This document shows positions 11,837-22,880 of a stretch of DNA of 64,000 nt, piece after piece. A program made the translations under genes and the position numbers. The notes beneath the pieces were generated by a model. It had not been told where the DNA came from. It made no database searches and saw nothing but the letters and a program-made list of their open reading frames with translations. This DNA is from Owenia fusiformis. Lineage: Eukaryota > Annelida > Polychaeta > Sabellida > Oweniidae. Positions within the stretch are counted from its first letter, which is position 1. Each line of letters begins with the position of its first letter. Where the stretch lies: assembly GCA_903813345.2 (NCBI GenBank), contig CAIIXF020000007.1:29360698-29424697 (forward strand), read 5' to 3'.

Positions 11837-12599
11837 GTATGTATCAGCAGATTTTTGTGCACTTAATAACTTCTAGAGTTTTTCACACTGTGTGTCTTTT
11901 AATCACTTCACTTACATAGGATTTAGGATTTTGATAGAATTTGTGAGACATGTTCAGTTTTCATCTAGAAATTTTTTTGCAATCACAAAATGTCTTAAGA
12001 TAATTATTAGTTATATTTTTCTGGTTGTGTGTGATACCTATTGCAATACCTTTTGTGAAATGAACTCTTAAGAAATGTGTGGGATTGCCTTGTATCTGGT
12101 TTAAATTATATACACTATGCTCTGTGAGATAGCAGTGGCGGGATGAGCGCTTATTAGGGGGTAGTGCTAATATAGTGACTATGTATCTAGTTACAGTTAT
12201 TATTGCAAGGTCGATAACAAACTGTTGACCATATAATGAACTCCAGTTAAGCAGTGTTTTAGGATGGCATCACATTATAATGTCACTATAATAAAACAGC
12301 CAAAGTTGCCTGTATATGATAAATATGAATTTTATGGAGTAATTTAATCTTTATCTTTTTAAAATGAAACAATTATTGACCCTCTTGTGAAATTGTATAA
12401 CTACATCACCTTCTGGAAGGATCCATAATTGCACTCTATTGTTACACGATCTTTGTTTCAAGTAATAACAATATCTTTCATCTAAGATGTTTAATAATGG
12501 CCTATCATGATAGTAGGGTATTATATAACTCATTAACCAATGCCAGTATTTGTTTCTTAAGAATTTGTCGTTTTTGACAAATCATGATATTTCAGTGAT

Positions 12600-13036
12600 C
12601 TTAGATGAATTAATGTACTGATGCCTTATTGGCATAGGACTTAAGGGGTCCATTTTTGGAAACCCTCGTAACTTATGATTTGGTCACATGTCATTGTTCG
12701 TTGAAAAGTAGACAACAGTGGTTTTCTTGGAATTGTAAGTTACGATTCCCTGAATCCCTGTTAAAAGAAGAATTGCTGAATTCAAAAATAGCCACCATTT
12801 TTAAAGAAAATTATAATATTTCTTGTAACACAAATGCCAGTAACCAGATTTAGTCCAAATTTTTTAAGAAAGAAGTTTAATATGTGGCAACATATGGTAG
12901 ATTTTGCAAAAAGAAGACAATTCTACTCTCTTTCCAGGTTATTTTTATCATGTAATATCCAAAATGACGAGGGATTTTATAAAATACTTTTTCTTCGATG
13001 GGATTTGCTACTCTGTGGAGTTGCTGTTCTAGTTTA
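12600..13036 (+). repeat. GGAGGGATATA-type dispersed repeat, 3' part
   Basis: Contains the family's TTGGCATAGGACTTAAGG block, an AAAATAGCCACCATTTT block and the right end GATGGGATTTGCTACTCTGT GGAGTTGCTGTTCTAG. Confidence 0.5.
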
Positions 13037-13263
13037 ACTTCAACTGTGACCTCGGCACATCATGAAAGATGTTTCAAGACATAGTAGTTTTCCTCTATTT
13101 GTAACATTATAAATGTAACAAATGTGTAATTCCTTTCAAAGATGCACCTTGCTTCCCTTGGGCACAATTTATTCAATTTCTAGATGATGGATGCCTCGTG
13201 TAAATATAGTAAACTATAAATGGAATTTATCAGGTTTGTGCCTTGTATTAGCTAGTGTTTCTA

Positions 13264-13489
13264 CAGGGTGTCGAATAAATATGTTCTCCCCCTTAGCTTT
13301 GACATTCACATAATGTTGCATAACTTTTTTGTCTGCACGACATCTGAATTGTTCTAGCAAATCAAATCTAGGCTCCATGGAGAAACTCCACAAGAAGTTT
13401 CAGATGACTAGCTCAACTAGATGCACTTTTATGGACAGAAGTTCATATTTTTAAAATTAAGGGGGAGAACATATTTATTTGACACCCTG
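13264..13489. mobile_element. TA-flanked MITE, CAGGGTGTC ends
   Basis: The two ends are inverted repeats of at least 32 bp with one mismatch: CAGGGTGTCGAATAAATATG.. on the left, CAGGGTGTCAAATAAATATG.. on the right strand, both followed by TTCTCCCCCTTA. TA dinucleotides flank both ends (13262-13263, 13490-13491), the target duplication of Tc1/mariner elements. 226 bp, non-coding. Confidence 0.85.
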
Positions 13490-14178
13490 TACTATACATT
13501 TTTCTTATACTGTTTGCTGATATTCTGGTTCTAATCTCTGATTTAATAGAGCTTAATGTAAATTACTCCATCATGATTACAGGTGCAATCTTGATTTATA
13601 TAACCATAATTGATACAATCTCTGGCATGTTCTTCATCAGCACAATTTATTGGTTACATGAGTTAAAGGGGGAATCAACTATAGAGTGACTTTGCAAATG
13701 TTGTCATTGTTAAACAACAGCATACAGGGATTTGGACAAATCAGAATAAGAACAGGCATTCAAATTTGTTACAGTTTTTTATGAAAAAAATATTGGAACA
13801 CTTTCATAAAAATGTTTAAGTTTCACACCACTTTTGAAATAATTAAAACATTTCAGCATCTTAAAGTTTGAGTACCTTATATTTTGGACATCTTTCATAT
13901 TAGACTTTTTTCAGACAGATATTTTAAAGTTAACCATGCTGGAAATTGGTGTAAACCAAAAGTTCATGCCTAAGAAAAATCTAGAGTTAATTACTACTTT
14001 AAGTCTTACTTAAAGGTTAAAACTGCTCAGTCACGATATATTCTGGATGCACTTTAGTCTATTTGGCCTGGAAATGAGCTTTAATGCTTATTTTATCCTT
14101 TTCTGAGAATTATATTTTGAGAACAGAAAATCTTGATAAGGGATTTTTAATATTATGATTATCTTGATGCTAATATCT

Positions 14179-14693
14179 AAGGAGGATGGGCACCCAGAAT
14201 GCAATCTCAATATTTTCTAACAGTGAATCTGATCTTGAACAATGTCATGATTTTCATTTTAAATTTTGATATGCGAGTTTTGGACTTAATTAATACATGG
14301 CAAAAAATTTAAAACACAAAAAATGATAAAGATTAGCTACATTCTTTTGGATTGCTGATTTAAGGAATAAAGATCGGGATTTTATAATTTATGACGTGAT
14401 ATTTGACCAAAAATTTTATTCTGTTCATTGTTAAAAGACTAAAATCGCGTCGCAATTGAGGTCTTTAGGTTATATGATAAACAGACGAGAAACACGATTA
14501 TTTGCATTTATGAATTTTATCAGTCATACATACTCCAATATAGACCAGAAAATCAATTGTTCTAGCTAGTGTGACGTCACATATCATATTAGAATATGAA
14601 TTAATAACCAGTTTAACGTCAGACAATAATGATATTCTGACATTTTCTTTGTTGGAAAACATCGAGATTGTATTCTGGGAGCCAATCCTCCTT
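14179..14693. mobile_element. 515-bp MITE with about 40-bp TIRs, CRE-like palindrome inside
   Basis: Left AAGGAGGATGGGCACCCAGA ATGCAATCTCAATATTTTC pairs with right AAGGAGGATTGGCTCCCAGA ATACAATCTCGATGTTTTC (reverse strand). Inside is the palindrome GTGACGTCAC at 14571-14580 and TATGACGTGAT near 14391. A one-ended relative of the right end lies at 20790-20888. Superfamily unknown. Confidence 0.75.
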
Positions 14694-14732
14694 GGATAAG
14701 ATCATTGAACTGGTCATGTGAATTTTTTTCAG

Positions 14733-14762
14733 ACAAAATAAGTGATCGTAATCTTAGAAAAG
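14733..14762 (+). CDS. PTPRN2: IA-2: possible 30-nt microexon
   Basis: A strong acceptor (GAATTTTTTTCAG) is followed by 30 nt and a donor AAAG|GTAGTA. Both borders are phase 1 and the frame is open; with split codons it reads N or D, KISDRNLRK, then G or D at the junctions. It fits between exons C and D without changing the frame. No homology supports it, the donor is only moderate, and it sits just outside a MITE. Confidence 0.33.
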
Positions 14763-14886
14763 GTAGTAAGTTGTGCTTAATTATCCGTGTTATGTCTCCA
14801 TAAAATGTCTAAGGATTGTCAGGTATTCTTGCTCTACCATATACTAAAAACATTGCCACCATAAATACATGAAAGGTTTAACAATA

Positions 14887-15063
14887 CAGTAAAACCTGTA
14901 TATACTGAACATTTTTGAGTCGAGAAAAAATATTCAGTTTGGTAGGTGTTCACTATAGAGAGGGCAATTTTTACAGAAGTCATTAGAGTATGTGTGGAGG
15001 AAGGGTGTCTACTAGAGACAGGTATTTACTAGAGAGATGTGTTCACTAAGACAGGTTTTACTG
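14887..15063 (+). mobile_element. CAGTAAAACCTGT element, copy 1
   Basis: Ends CAGTAAAACCTGT and ACAGGTTTTACTG are inverted repeats of each other; TA precedes the left end. The inside reads GTTCACTATAGAGAGGGCAA, GTGTCTACTAGAGACAGG and GTTCACTAAGACAGG, an internal periodicity shared with copies at 15549, 29818 and 32823. Confidence 0.75.
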
Positions 15064-15548
15064 TTATAATGATCAATGTAAATACCATGATTGTATTTGA
15101 CTCCTTGATAATGTTTTTTATCATCATCTTCTCCTATTTCTGTTTGCATACGAAACAAGACTCATGAAATAGTCTCATGTGACTGTATAGTTGCAATCAT
15201 GAATTAATCTGGCATTGTTTCAGGATTTGTTTTTCCATGAAAACTTGAATATTACACCTGTGATACACGAGATTATTTCTTGGAAGTTGTGCTATTGAGC
15301 TATATTAATTGATGTTAAAAGTGCTGTTTTGCCTAACATAATCTCTCCTCAAATAATGAGACATCTCATGTTTCTTGAATATATATTCATCATTATTATA
15401 AAGTAGAAGTTAGTGTATTCTCCGTATTCCACAGATATCACTTTTTTCCACGTGTTTGCAAAATATCATAAATATATATACATGTTATTCTACAGATTTT
15501 ACCTCAACTATGGGATAAATATGAATATTTTTTTTATTCTTATTTTTA

Positions 15549-15730
15549 ACTATAAAACTTGTGTTGATTAAACATTTTTATTGCCGAGAAAAAACGTTCA
15601 GTGTTGGTAGGTGTTTACTACGGAGAGGGCAATTCATAAGAAGTCAGTAGAGTATGTGTGGTGTGAATGGTGTCTACTAGAGACAGGTATTCACTATAGA
15701 GAGAGGTGTTCACTAAGACAGGATTTACTG
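15549..15730 (+). mobile_element. CAGTAAAACCTGT element, copy 2
   Basis: Same body as copy 1 (TTGCCGAGAAAAAACGTTCA, GGTGTTTACTACGGAGAGGG, GTCTACTAGAGACAGG, AAGACAGGATTTACTG); left end eroded to TATAAAACTTGT. Lies only about 490 bp from copy 1 in the same orientation. Confidence 0.7.
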
Positions 15731-15987
15731 TATCCGATCATTTTATGTATCACTGTATATTGCGATATTTCCTCTTCCATATATGGTTTCTCAAATACTG
15801 ATAATTATCTGCTAATAATTATGTCATAATAAGGATTTCTCAAAGGAAGGGCGACATAAGGGTCTCTCTTTCATATGATACATTTTTTGTCTCTGGTGAC
15901 TCTTGTGGATTTTGTTCATTATTAGACTATGGTGTCAGTAGATTGGAATACAGGCCCACTGTTCAAAGAACTGGATTAGCAATTTAC

Positions 15988-16455
15988 TTCACCAAAAAAG
16001 CATTTATCAATGTATTTACTTTACCCAAGAAACATAATTCAATGTATTTACCTCACCAAAAACCATTTATCAATGTATTTACCTCACCAAAAAGAAGAAT
16101 TGATTAATGTATTTACCTCACCAAAGAAACATAATTCAATGTATTTACCTCAGCAAAAAGCATTTATCAATGTATTTACCTCACCACCAAAGAAGAATTG
16201 ATTAATGTATTTACCTCACCAAAGAAACATGATTCAATGTATTTACCTCACCAAAAACCATTTATCAATGTATTTACCTCACCACCAAAGAAGAATTGAT
16301 TGTATTTACCTCATCTCCAAGGAAGAATTGATCAATGTATTTACCTCACCAAAAAAGCATTCATCAATGTATTTACTTCACCACCAAAGAAGAATTGATC
16401 AATGTATTTACCTCACCAAAGAAGCATTGATCAACTTATTTAAGTACCTCACCTA
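15988..16455 (+). repeat. Minisatellite, units of about 30-37 bp
   Basis: About 13 units built on CAATGTATTTACCTCACCAA plus AGAAGAATTGAT or AGCATTTAT. Unit length varies. Open frames across it are repeat artefacts. Confidence 0.9.
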
Positions 16456-16757
16456 TTAAGCACAATGTTCCCAAATGGAATGTCATATTCCTTACATTTA
16501 TAACAGGCATGGGCACATTGCCAGAGTAATTCACAAACTTATGAATTTCAAACAGCGGTTTCACTAGAATTTCTAACAACAGGCTAAATAAATGAAAACA
16601 ACAGGCAAAATTAATGGAAATCATAAATTTAACAGGGAAAAGTTGAAAAGTCCCTAAAACAACAGGCGATTTTGTGAAAACAACCAGTGAAAATCGCCTG
16701 TTGCCTGCTGCTATTGAAACCCTTGTCAAAGTTAGTTGTCCTCTTACTCCTCTTATA

Positions 16758-17732
16758 CAGGGTGACCCAAAAAAAATGCAACCCTCCATTTCTTCAATAT
16801 TTTTCTTAAATGGAGGTTAATTGCTCTGAGATTTGGCACACAAAAACTTCATTCAATGTGGGATCCTCTGGCTAAGTTTCAACAATCATAGTCTTATATT
16901 GATAGAGTTATGGTCGTTGCAAAATATGCTCCAAATGTCGTCCATTACCAATGTTAGGTTTTCAGATGAATCACATTCCCTTCTTTCTGAACATGTAAAC
17001 TCAAGAAATAATGTGTTCTGGGATCACAAATTCCAGATGAAGTGCTTCAAAGGCCCCTTCATTCTGTTAAATGCACAGCTTGGGCTGCTAATTTCCAAAC
17101 ATGAAATCATCAGCCCCTTTTGGTTTGAGGTTGATAATGGCAACATTGTTACTGTTAACACACAGCGCAATATTGGCATTCCCAGGAAGTTCTAGGCAGT
17201 TCTAGAGTGACATAGAGGCTTCAATAGACAAGAGCAGTGGTTCTAGAAGGATGGAGCTACTCCTCACACTTCTAATGATAGCATAGCCTGGCTCACTAGT
17301 CATTTCTATGAGAAGATTATCTCTCCTAGGACGGAGAACCCATGGTCATCCCATAGTCTTGATCTCAATGCCCCTGACTTCTATATATGGGATTATTAAA
17401 ATAAATGTGTATAAAAATAACCCTACCACAATTGCAGAACTCCAACAAGCAATGGCTGCAAAAATTTGAGCCATACCTATGGGGAAGAATGCATCTGTGT
17501 TATGAACAGTTTTCCTTGAACATTGCAAGTTTGTTTTCAGGGAAATTGACGACATCTGGAGCATATTTTGAAACAACCATAACTCTATCAATATAAGACT
17601 ATGATTATTAAAACTTTGCCAGAGGATCCCACATTGAATGAAGTTCTTGTGTGCCAAATCTCAGAGCAATTAACCTCCATTTAAGAAAAAAATTGAAGAA
17701 ATGGAGGGTTGCATTTTTTTGGGGTCACCCTG
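16758..17732 (+). mobile_element. Decayed Tc1/mariner-superfamily transposon with about 190-bp TIRs
   Basis: TA dinucleotides flank inverted ends CAGGGTGACCCAAAAAAAAT / CAGGGTGACCCCAAAAAAAT. The inverted similarity continues for about 190 bp (through TTAATTGCTCTGAGATTTGG, ATTCAATGTGGGATCCTCTG and TTGATAGAGTTATGG) at roughly 95% identity. Between them lies transposase-like sequence in the + direction: VRFSDESHSLLSEHVNSRNN, a PFWFEVDNGNIVTVNTQR block, KDGATPHTSN and SLDLNAPDFYIWDY, matching the FSDESHF, QDGATPHT and SPDLTPLDFFLWGYL motifs of mariner-like transposases, so all three catalytic-aspartate blocks can be traced. The N-terminal DNA-binding part is missing and there are several in-frame stops after residue IPRKF, so it cannot act alone. 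Two antiparallel ORFs beginning MAHKNFIQCG are the two TIR arms, not genes. Confidence 0.9.
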
Positions 17733-17976
17733 TATAATGACTTCCATTGTAACAACGACATAATGGATTTAGAAAATTATTATTTTAATAGCCAAGAATG
17801 TTAGCATCGTATCCCAATTTTCTTGCTTTACATATTTTACCAGGTTATGTATTTCAAATAAAACGGAGTCACAAAATGTTACTATGTTTGGGTATTCTAA
17901 TATTTATTTATAAACAGAAAAGAAGCTTTTTAAGTTATTTTGCACAGTTATGTAAGGTGCTACTCTATATTTGCAG

Positions 17977-18058
17977 ATCCAGAGCCAAGTCAGCCCAAGG
18001 AGGAGCCAAACTACAATGTTGTGGATACCAACTATGCTTACATCAAAGTTAAGAATGG
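17977..18058 (+). CDS. PTPRN2: IA-2 exon D: start of the mature ectodomain
   Basis: Acceptor ATATTTGCAG, donor AATGG|GTATGT, 82 nt, enters in phase 1 and leaves in phase 2. It encodes PEPSQPKEEPNYNVV followed by DTNYAYIKVKNG. The second half aligns with EYGYIVTDQKPLS at the beginning of the membrane-proximal (mature) ectodomain of vertebrate IA-2, a SEA-like ferredoxin fold; the tyrosine-rich strand YAYI corresponds to YGYI. The Pro/Glu-rich first half is linker. No dibasic site is visible directly before it. Confidence 0.9.
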
Positions 18059-19218
18059 GTATGTATTATTTATACGATTTTGGTGCCACCCTCATTGACA
18101 TTTCCATTGTGATCATTTTCTATTAAGAAACCAAGAGTGACGTGATTGGGATATGGGGACTCAACCTTTTTGTGATATCAGTAAAAGTTCATTCAAAATT
18201 TCAAAAGAGTTGTCACTTTTAATGCAAAAAATAATAACCATAAATATAACACATCGGCTCTTTCTGTTTTACTAGAGACATACTCTGATACTGTGATACG
18301 CAATATTCTTTAATATCATCAGTTTTTCTGATTGGATGAGTTACATTATATTACATAATAATAGGCATTGTATTATATTGTCACTTCCATTGGATATTAA
18401 CACAGGTACAGGTGATATAATCTCCACAGGTTTAATGGCCCCTAATAAGATGAAATATAAGCTGAGGTTAATGATCATCCTTGAACCAAGGGTATTTCAA
18501 TGCTTTCCATAGCTGCTATATGGCAGTGAAGCTGATCTTGAAGGATATTTGAGATCACAAAAATCCTCAAATCTAGGTTTTCAGGAATTTGTAGAAAATT
18601 AACAACCAATGTTCTCGTTTACAGTCAATTACAAAATAACTGATACAAAATCTCATTCAGAATCAGAACCAATGAATAAATCATATACCTGTAGTTCAAG
18701 TTTTGAAATCCAAATATGATTCGAATAGTTGAACCAATTAGGTTTTATTTAACTGGGATAAAGCATAAACTCTAGATTATACACCAAAATATCAAATCCT
18801 TCATTCAAATTTCAAGGAGAAAAATGAGTAAGATGTATGTTAATAGAAATTTTAATCAGTGCTTGGTGTATCTCATTGTAATCAGTAAAGCCTCCTTTTG
18901 TTTGTGCCAATGTGCAATTATCACTAGTATCATTCACACATATTAGCACCTGTCAAGCGACATGCAAAGGGTCATTATAAGTACTGAGATATTACACTCA
19001 TCACATTGCAATTTCTTTTTCTCTAAAACAATTAGTTTCCTCTGGGTAAAATCTGTACTACTTACAGTCCTTCATTATTGATGTTCTTGACAATTGGCCT
19101 GTATCCATAACCGGAGAGTCCAAGTTTTACCGAGGCAAGAATAATTGCCCCAGTTGCTTCGATAAAAGTACAAGCTCTTGTGATAACGATATTTCCTCAA
19201 CCAGAAAGTATTATCACC

Positions 19219-19960
19219 TTGACCTGACTCAAAATCTCAGAGGCCCTGAAAATTCTCTCTTTGAAAGTAGAGGGGTCTGAAATGACTTGACTACAACTCC
19301 CCAGACCTCTCATAATTTTCTATGTAAAATTCGATGGGTTTGAAGTGACTTGACTACCACTCCCCTGACCTCTGAGAATTCTCACTGTGAAAGTATAAAG
19401 GTTTGAAATAACTTGACTACAACTCCCATGGCCTCTGAGAATTCTCTTTGAAAGAAAAGGGGTTTTAAGTGACTTGACTGCAACTCCCATGATCTCTGAG
19501 AATTCTCACTGTGAAAGTATAGGAGTCTGAAGTGACTTGACTACAACTTCCATGGCCTCTGAGAATTCTCTTTAAAAGAAAGGGGGTTTGAAGTGACTTG
19601 ACTGCAACTCCCATGATCTCTGAGAATTCTCACTGTGAAAGTAGAGGGGTTTGAAGTGACTTGACTAGAACTGCCATGACCTCTCAGAATTCACACTATG
19701 AAAGTATAGGGTGACTACAACTACCCTGACCTCTTATAATTCACACTTTGAAATTAGAGGGGTGTGAAGTGACTTGACTACCTCTGAGAATTCTCACTGT
19801 GAATGTATAGGGGTTACAGTGACTTGACTACAACTCCCCTGACCTTTAGTAACTCTGAAACTATGTGGGTTTGAAATCACTTGCCTAGAGCTATCCTGAA
19901 GTGGCTTGACTACTCCCCTGACTTCTGAGAACTTATGGGGAACTGAAATCACTCGACTAC
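19219..19960 (+). repeat. Minisatellite, units of about 62 bp
   Basis: About eleven units of the form GAAGTGACTTGACTACAACT, CCCATGACCTCTGAGAATTC, TCACTGTGAAAGTAGAGGGG, with divergence rising towards the right end. Confidence 0.9.
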
Positions 19961-20789
19961 AACGAAATTCTCTGAACTCTGAAAATTCTAACTGTAGAAC
20001 ATTACAACTTAGAAGCAGTGATTGCATGTTACCAGAATTAAGTGACAGATTACAAGCAGTAAGCTTTTTCCTCCAATCTAGAAGCGCATGTGATCAATCA
20101 TCAACTGCCACTCCCAATTAAATAATCATAAACCAAACTCATTTAAAATTATTTCCCTGAAAGGCCTAATTCTTTGGTTATTAGAGTAAAGTGATCTATC
20201 ATTGTCAGAGGTATCTAATGACCAAGTAAATTTTTGTTTCTAGTCATTCATTACCTCAGCCTTCTATTATATATTATCCTAGCACTTTTTGATCGTATAT
20301 CTCTATGAGCCAGGAGTCATAGCATCTCCCATTGAAACAATTTTATTATGATGATATTCTCTTTTTACAGTTATTGATGATATTCTCTTTTTACTGTTAT
20401 TCAGTGTTAATTTTGTAAACAATGTTTTATAATTCTTGCAGTTATTTCGTATGTCAGCTGTTGACTTTTTTGAATAAACATATTTATATAATGATCAATA
20501 TTGAAATTACTGATTTTAAAAATATTTTATATTGATTTTATTACTAGTTTTCTTGCTTAATGATGACTGCACTTAGAAAATTGATGATTCGTGTTTATGT
20601 AACAATGATTCAGACTATTAGGTTTATTATTTCCTATTGTATTATTTTAAAACATAAAATTCAAACAGCCGCCATTTTGTTCACTTCAACATTTGAATTG
20701 TGAATTTTGGTCTTATTTCTAAATGAAAAATTCCAAAACTCACAAGAAATGGTCGAGATATTGGTTCAAATCATTTGAACTGTTTATTT

Positions 20790-20888
20790 TGAATATATGG
20801 TCAGTTATGATTTCAGAAAGTAACAACATTTCAACGTTTTCATTGTTGGAAAATATCAAGTTTCGCTCCTGGGAGCCAATCCTCCTTG
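20790..20888 (+). repeat. Solo right end of the 14179-14693 MITE family
   Basis: GTTGGAAAATATCAAGTTTC and CTCCTGGGAGCCAATCCTCC TT match the right end of the 14179 element; no matching left end was found nearby. Confidence 0.5.
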
Positions 20889-21241
20889 TGTGTAAGACTC
20901 AAAACAGGATGTAAAAGCAATATGTCTGATTATGAACAGAAAAAAATGAAACAAGGAATAAGAAGCTTCAATTTCACAGCATAGCTTGAAGGTGTTCCTG
21001 TGTTTCTAATTAGTTTTCACTCATTATTAATTCCACATATGGCAAAACTGCAGTCTTTTTACATTTTACAATCTACAATCTGAGACAGTTCAAAGAAATT
21101 TCACTTATTGAAACTTGACTTTATTCACTTTATTGGGTTAATTTTAGTTGTATCTTATATTAGTATAAATAGTTCATATCATGCAGTTGTTTAAAGCTAC
21201 AAAGGACTACTGACTACTAAGAACATAGAATACAAAATCTT

Positions 21242-21287
21242 TTGTTATTCGTACTTGTTTCTGTTACTTCACTTGTTCCTGTTATTA
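21242..21287 (+). repeat. Left part of the 18-bp minisatellite interrupted by an insertion
   Basis: Two to three units (TTATTCGTACTTGTTTCTG, TTACTTCACTTGTTCCTG, then TTATT) of the same repeat that resumes at about 22268 beyond the 21288-22265 element. Confidence 0.7.
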
Positions 21288-22265
21288 TCCCATCGAACGA
21301 AGTTCGGAGGGATATAGGGAACGCCTCCGTCCGTCCCTCCGTCCGTACGTACGTACGTCCGTCCGTCCGTCCGTCCATCCGTCCGGGCAATAACTCAAAT
21401 ACCGTTGGCCCGATTTTATTCATATTTTGTACACATATATCCTATGGGGGTAGAAGTTCTGCTCGAAAGCCGATTTTCAAAATGGCCGCTCATATAAAAA
21501 TGGCGGCCATTTTAGTGCCGATTTTACAGTAATTTAGGTACAATATGTAAAACTGTAATAGCAATATGTTTTAAATGTAGAAAAAATTATATAGGACATT
21601 AATAAAGCTAGAAATGTAGATATTGAAAAAGCACATGGCAGCCATCTTGAAAAATGGCGGTCTTTACTCGTTATTTTACGATTTTTGCTGTAACTCGAAA
21701 AGTAGTGGAGCGATTTTGTTCATATTTGGTATGTGAATACTATAAGCATGGCACACTGTCTAATGAAACTTTTGGTAGAAGGTGGCCATTTTGAAAAATG
21801 GCGGACACTTTGAAAAATGGCTGCCATTTTAACTTATTTTACTATAACTCGAAAAGTAGTGGAGCGATTTTGTTCATATTTGGTACGTGAATACGTATAA
21901 GCATGGCACACTGTCTAATGACACTTTTGGTAGAAGGCGGCCATTTTTCAAAATGGCCACCATTTTAATGTATTTTACTATAACTCGAAAAGTAGTGGAG
22001 CGATTTTGTTCATATTTGGTATGTGAATACTATAAGCATGGCACACTGTCTAATGAGACTTTTGGTAGAAGGCGGCCATTTTTCAAAATGGCCACCATTT
22101 TAACGTATTTTACTATAACTCGAAAAGTAGTAGTGCTATTTTGTTCATATTTGGTATGTGAATATTATAAGCATGGCACACTGTCTAATGACACTTTTGG
22201 TAGAAGGTGCCCCTTTTGAAAAATGTTCGATGGGATTCGCTACGCTTTGGCGTTGCCGTTGTTCT
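21288..22265 (+). mobile_element. GGAGGGATATA-type repeat, best preserved copy
   Basis: Starts TCCCATCGAACGAAGTTCGG AGGGATATA. An 11-bp perfect inverted copy of the start (GTTCGATGGGA) lies at 22225-22235, followed by the family tail TTCGCTACGCTTTGGCGTTG CCG. Inside are a (CCGT)n/(CGTA)n tract at 21325-21385, alternating ATGGCGGCC/TTCAAAATGGCC palindromic blocks, and three to four tandem units of about 135-154 bp starting at TAACTCGAAAAGTAGTGG (21691, 21845, 21981, 22116). No convincing protein. Other copies at 965, 3288, 12600 and 48770. Confidence 0.75.
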
Positions 22266-22267
22266 GG

Positions 22268-22880
22268 TTCATACATACCCCGTCATTCATACATGTCCTG
22301 TCATTCATACATACCCTGTCATTCATACATGTCCTGTCATTCATACATATCCTGTCATTCACACATGTCCTGTCATTCACACATGTCCTGTCATTCACAC
22401 ATGTCCTGTCATTCATACATGTCCTGTCATTCATACATGTCCTGTCATTCATACATGTCCTGTCATTCATACATGTCCTGTCATTCATACATGTCCTGTC
22501 ATTCATACATATCCTGTCATTCACACATGTCCTGTCATTCATACATGTCCTGTCATTCATACATGTCCTGTCATTCATACATATCCTGTCATTCATACTT
22601 GTTCCTGTTATTCATACATGTTTCTGTTCTTCGTACATGTTCCTGTTATTCATACATGTTACTGTTATTCGTACATGTTCCTGTTATTCGTACATGTTCC
22701 TGTTATTCATACATGTCCTGTTATTCATACATGTTTCTGTTATTCATACATGTCCTGTTATTCATACATGTTTCTGTTCTTCGTACATGTCCTGTTATTC
22801 ATACATGTTACTGTTATTCGTACATGTTCCTGTTATCCATACTTGTCCTGTCATTCATACTTGTTCCTCTTATTAGCACA
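22268..22880 (+). repeat. 18-bp minisatellite (ATTCATACATGTCCTGTC)n
   Basis: About 34 units, nearly perfect at the left (CATTCATACATGTCCTGT) and more variable at the right (GTTATTCGTACATGTTCC). Since 18 is a multiple of three, all frames stay open and give long artefactual ORFs on both strands. Confidence 0.95.

Larger units (their letters stand above)
11837..17976 (+). other. Intron C-D (phase 1)
   Basis: 6.1 kb. Holds a decayed GGAGGGATATA copy (12600-13036), a TA-flanked MITE (13264-13489), a TIR element with CRE-like sites (14179-14693), two CAGTAAAACCTGT elements (14887-15063, 15549-15730), a minisatellite (15988-16455), a Tc1/mariner element (16758-17732) and a possible microexon (14733-14762). 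Confidence 0.75.

Noticed and set aside
16010-16459. Two repeat-containing ORFs with MYLPHQ-like units
   Set aside because: They follow the minisatellite at 15988-16455 and have no splice context or homology.
16833-17657. Two antiparallel ORFs starting MAHKNFIQCG
   Set aside because: Mirror translations of the two arms of the mariner element's long inverted repeat; only the internal part of the + ORF is transposase-derived.
21242-21532. ORFs with RPSVRPSVR / DGRTDGRT repeats
   Set aside because: Translation of the (CCGT)n tract within a dispersed repeat.
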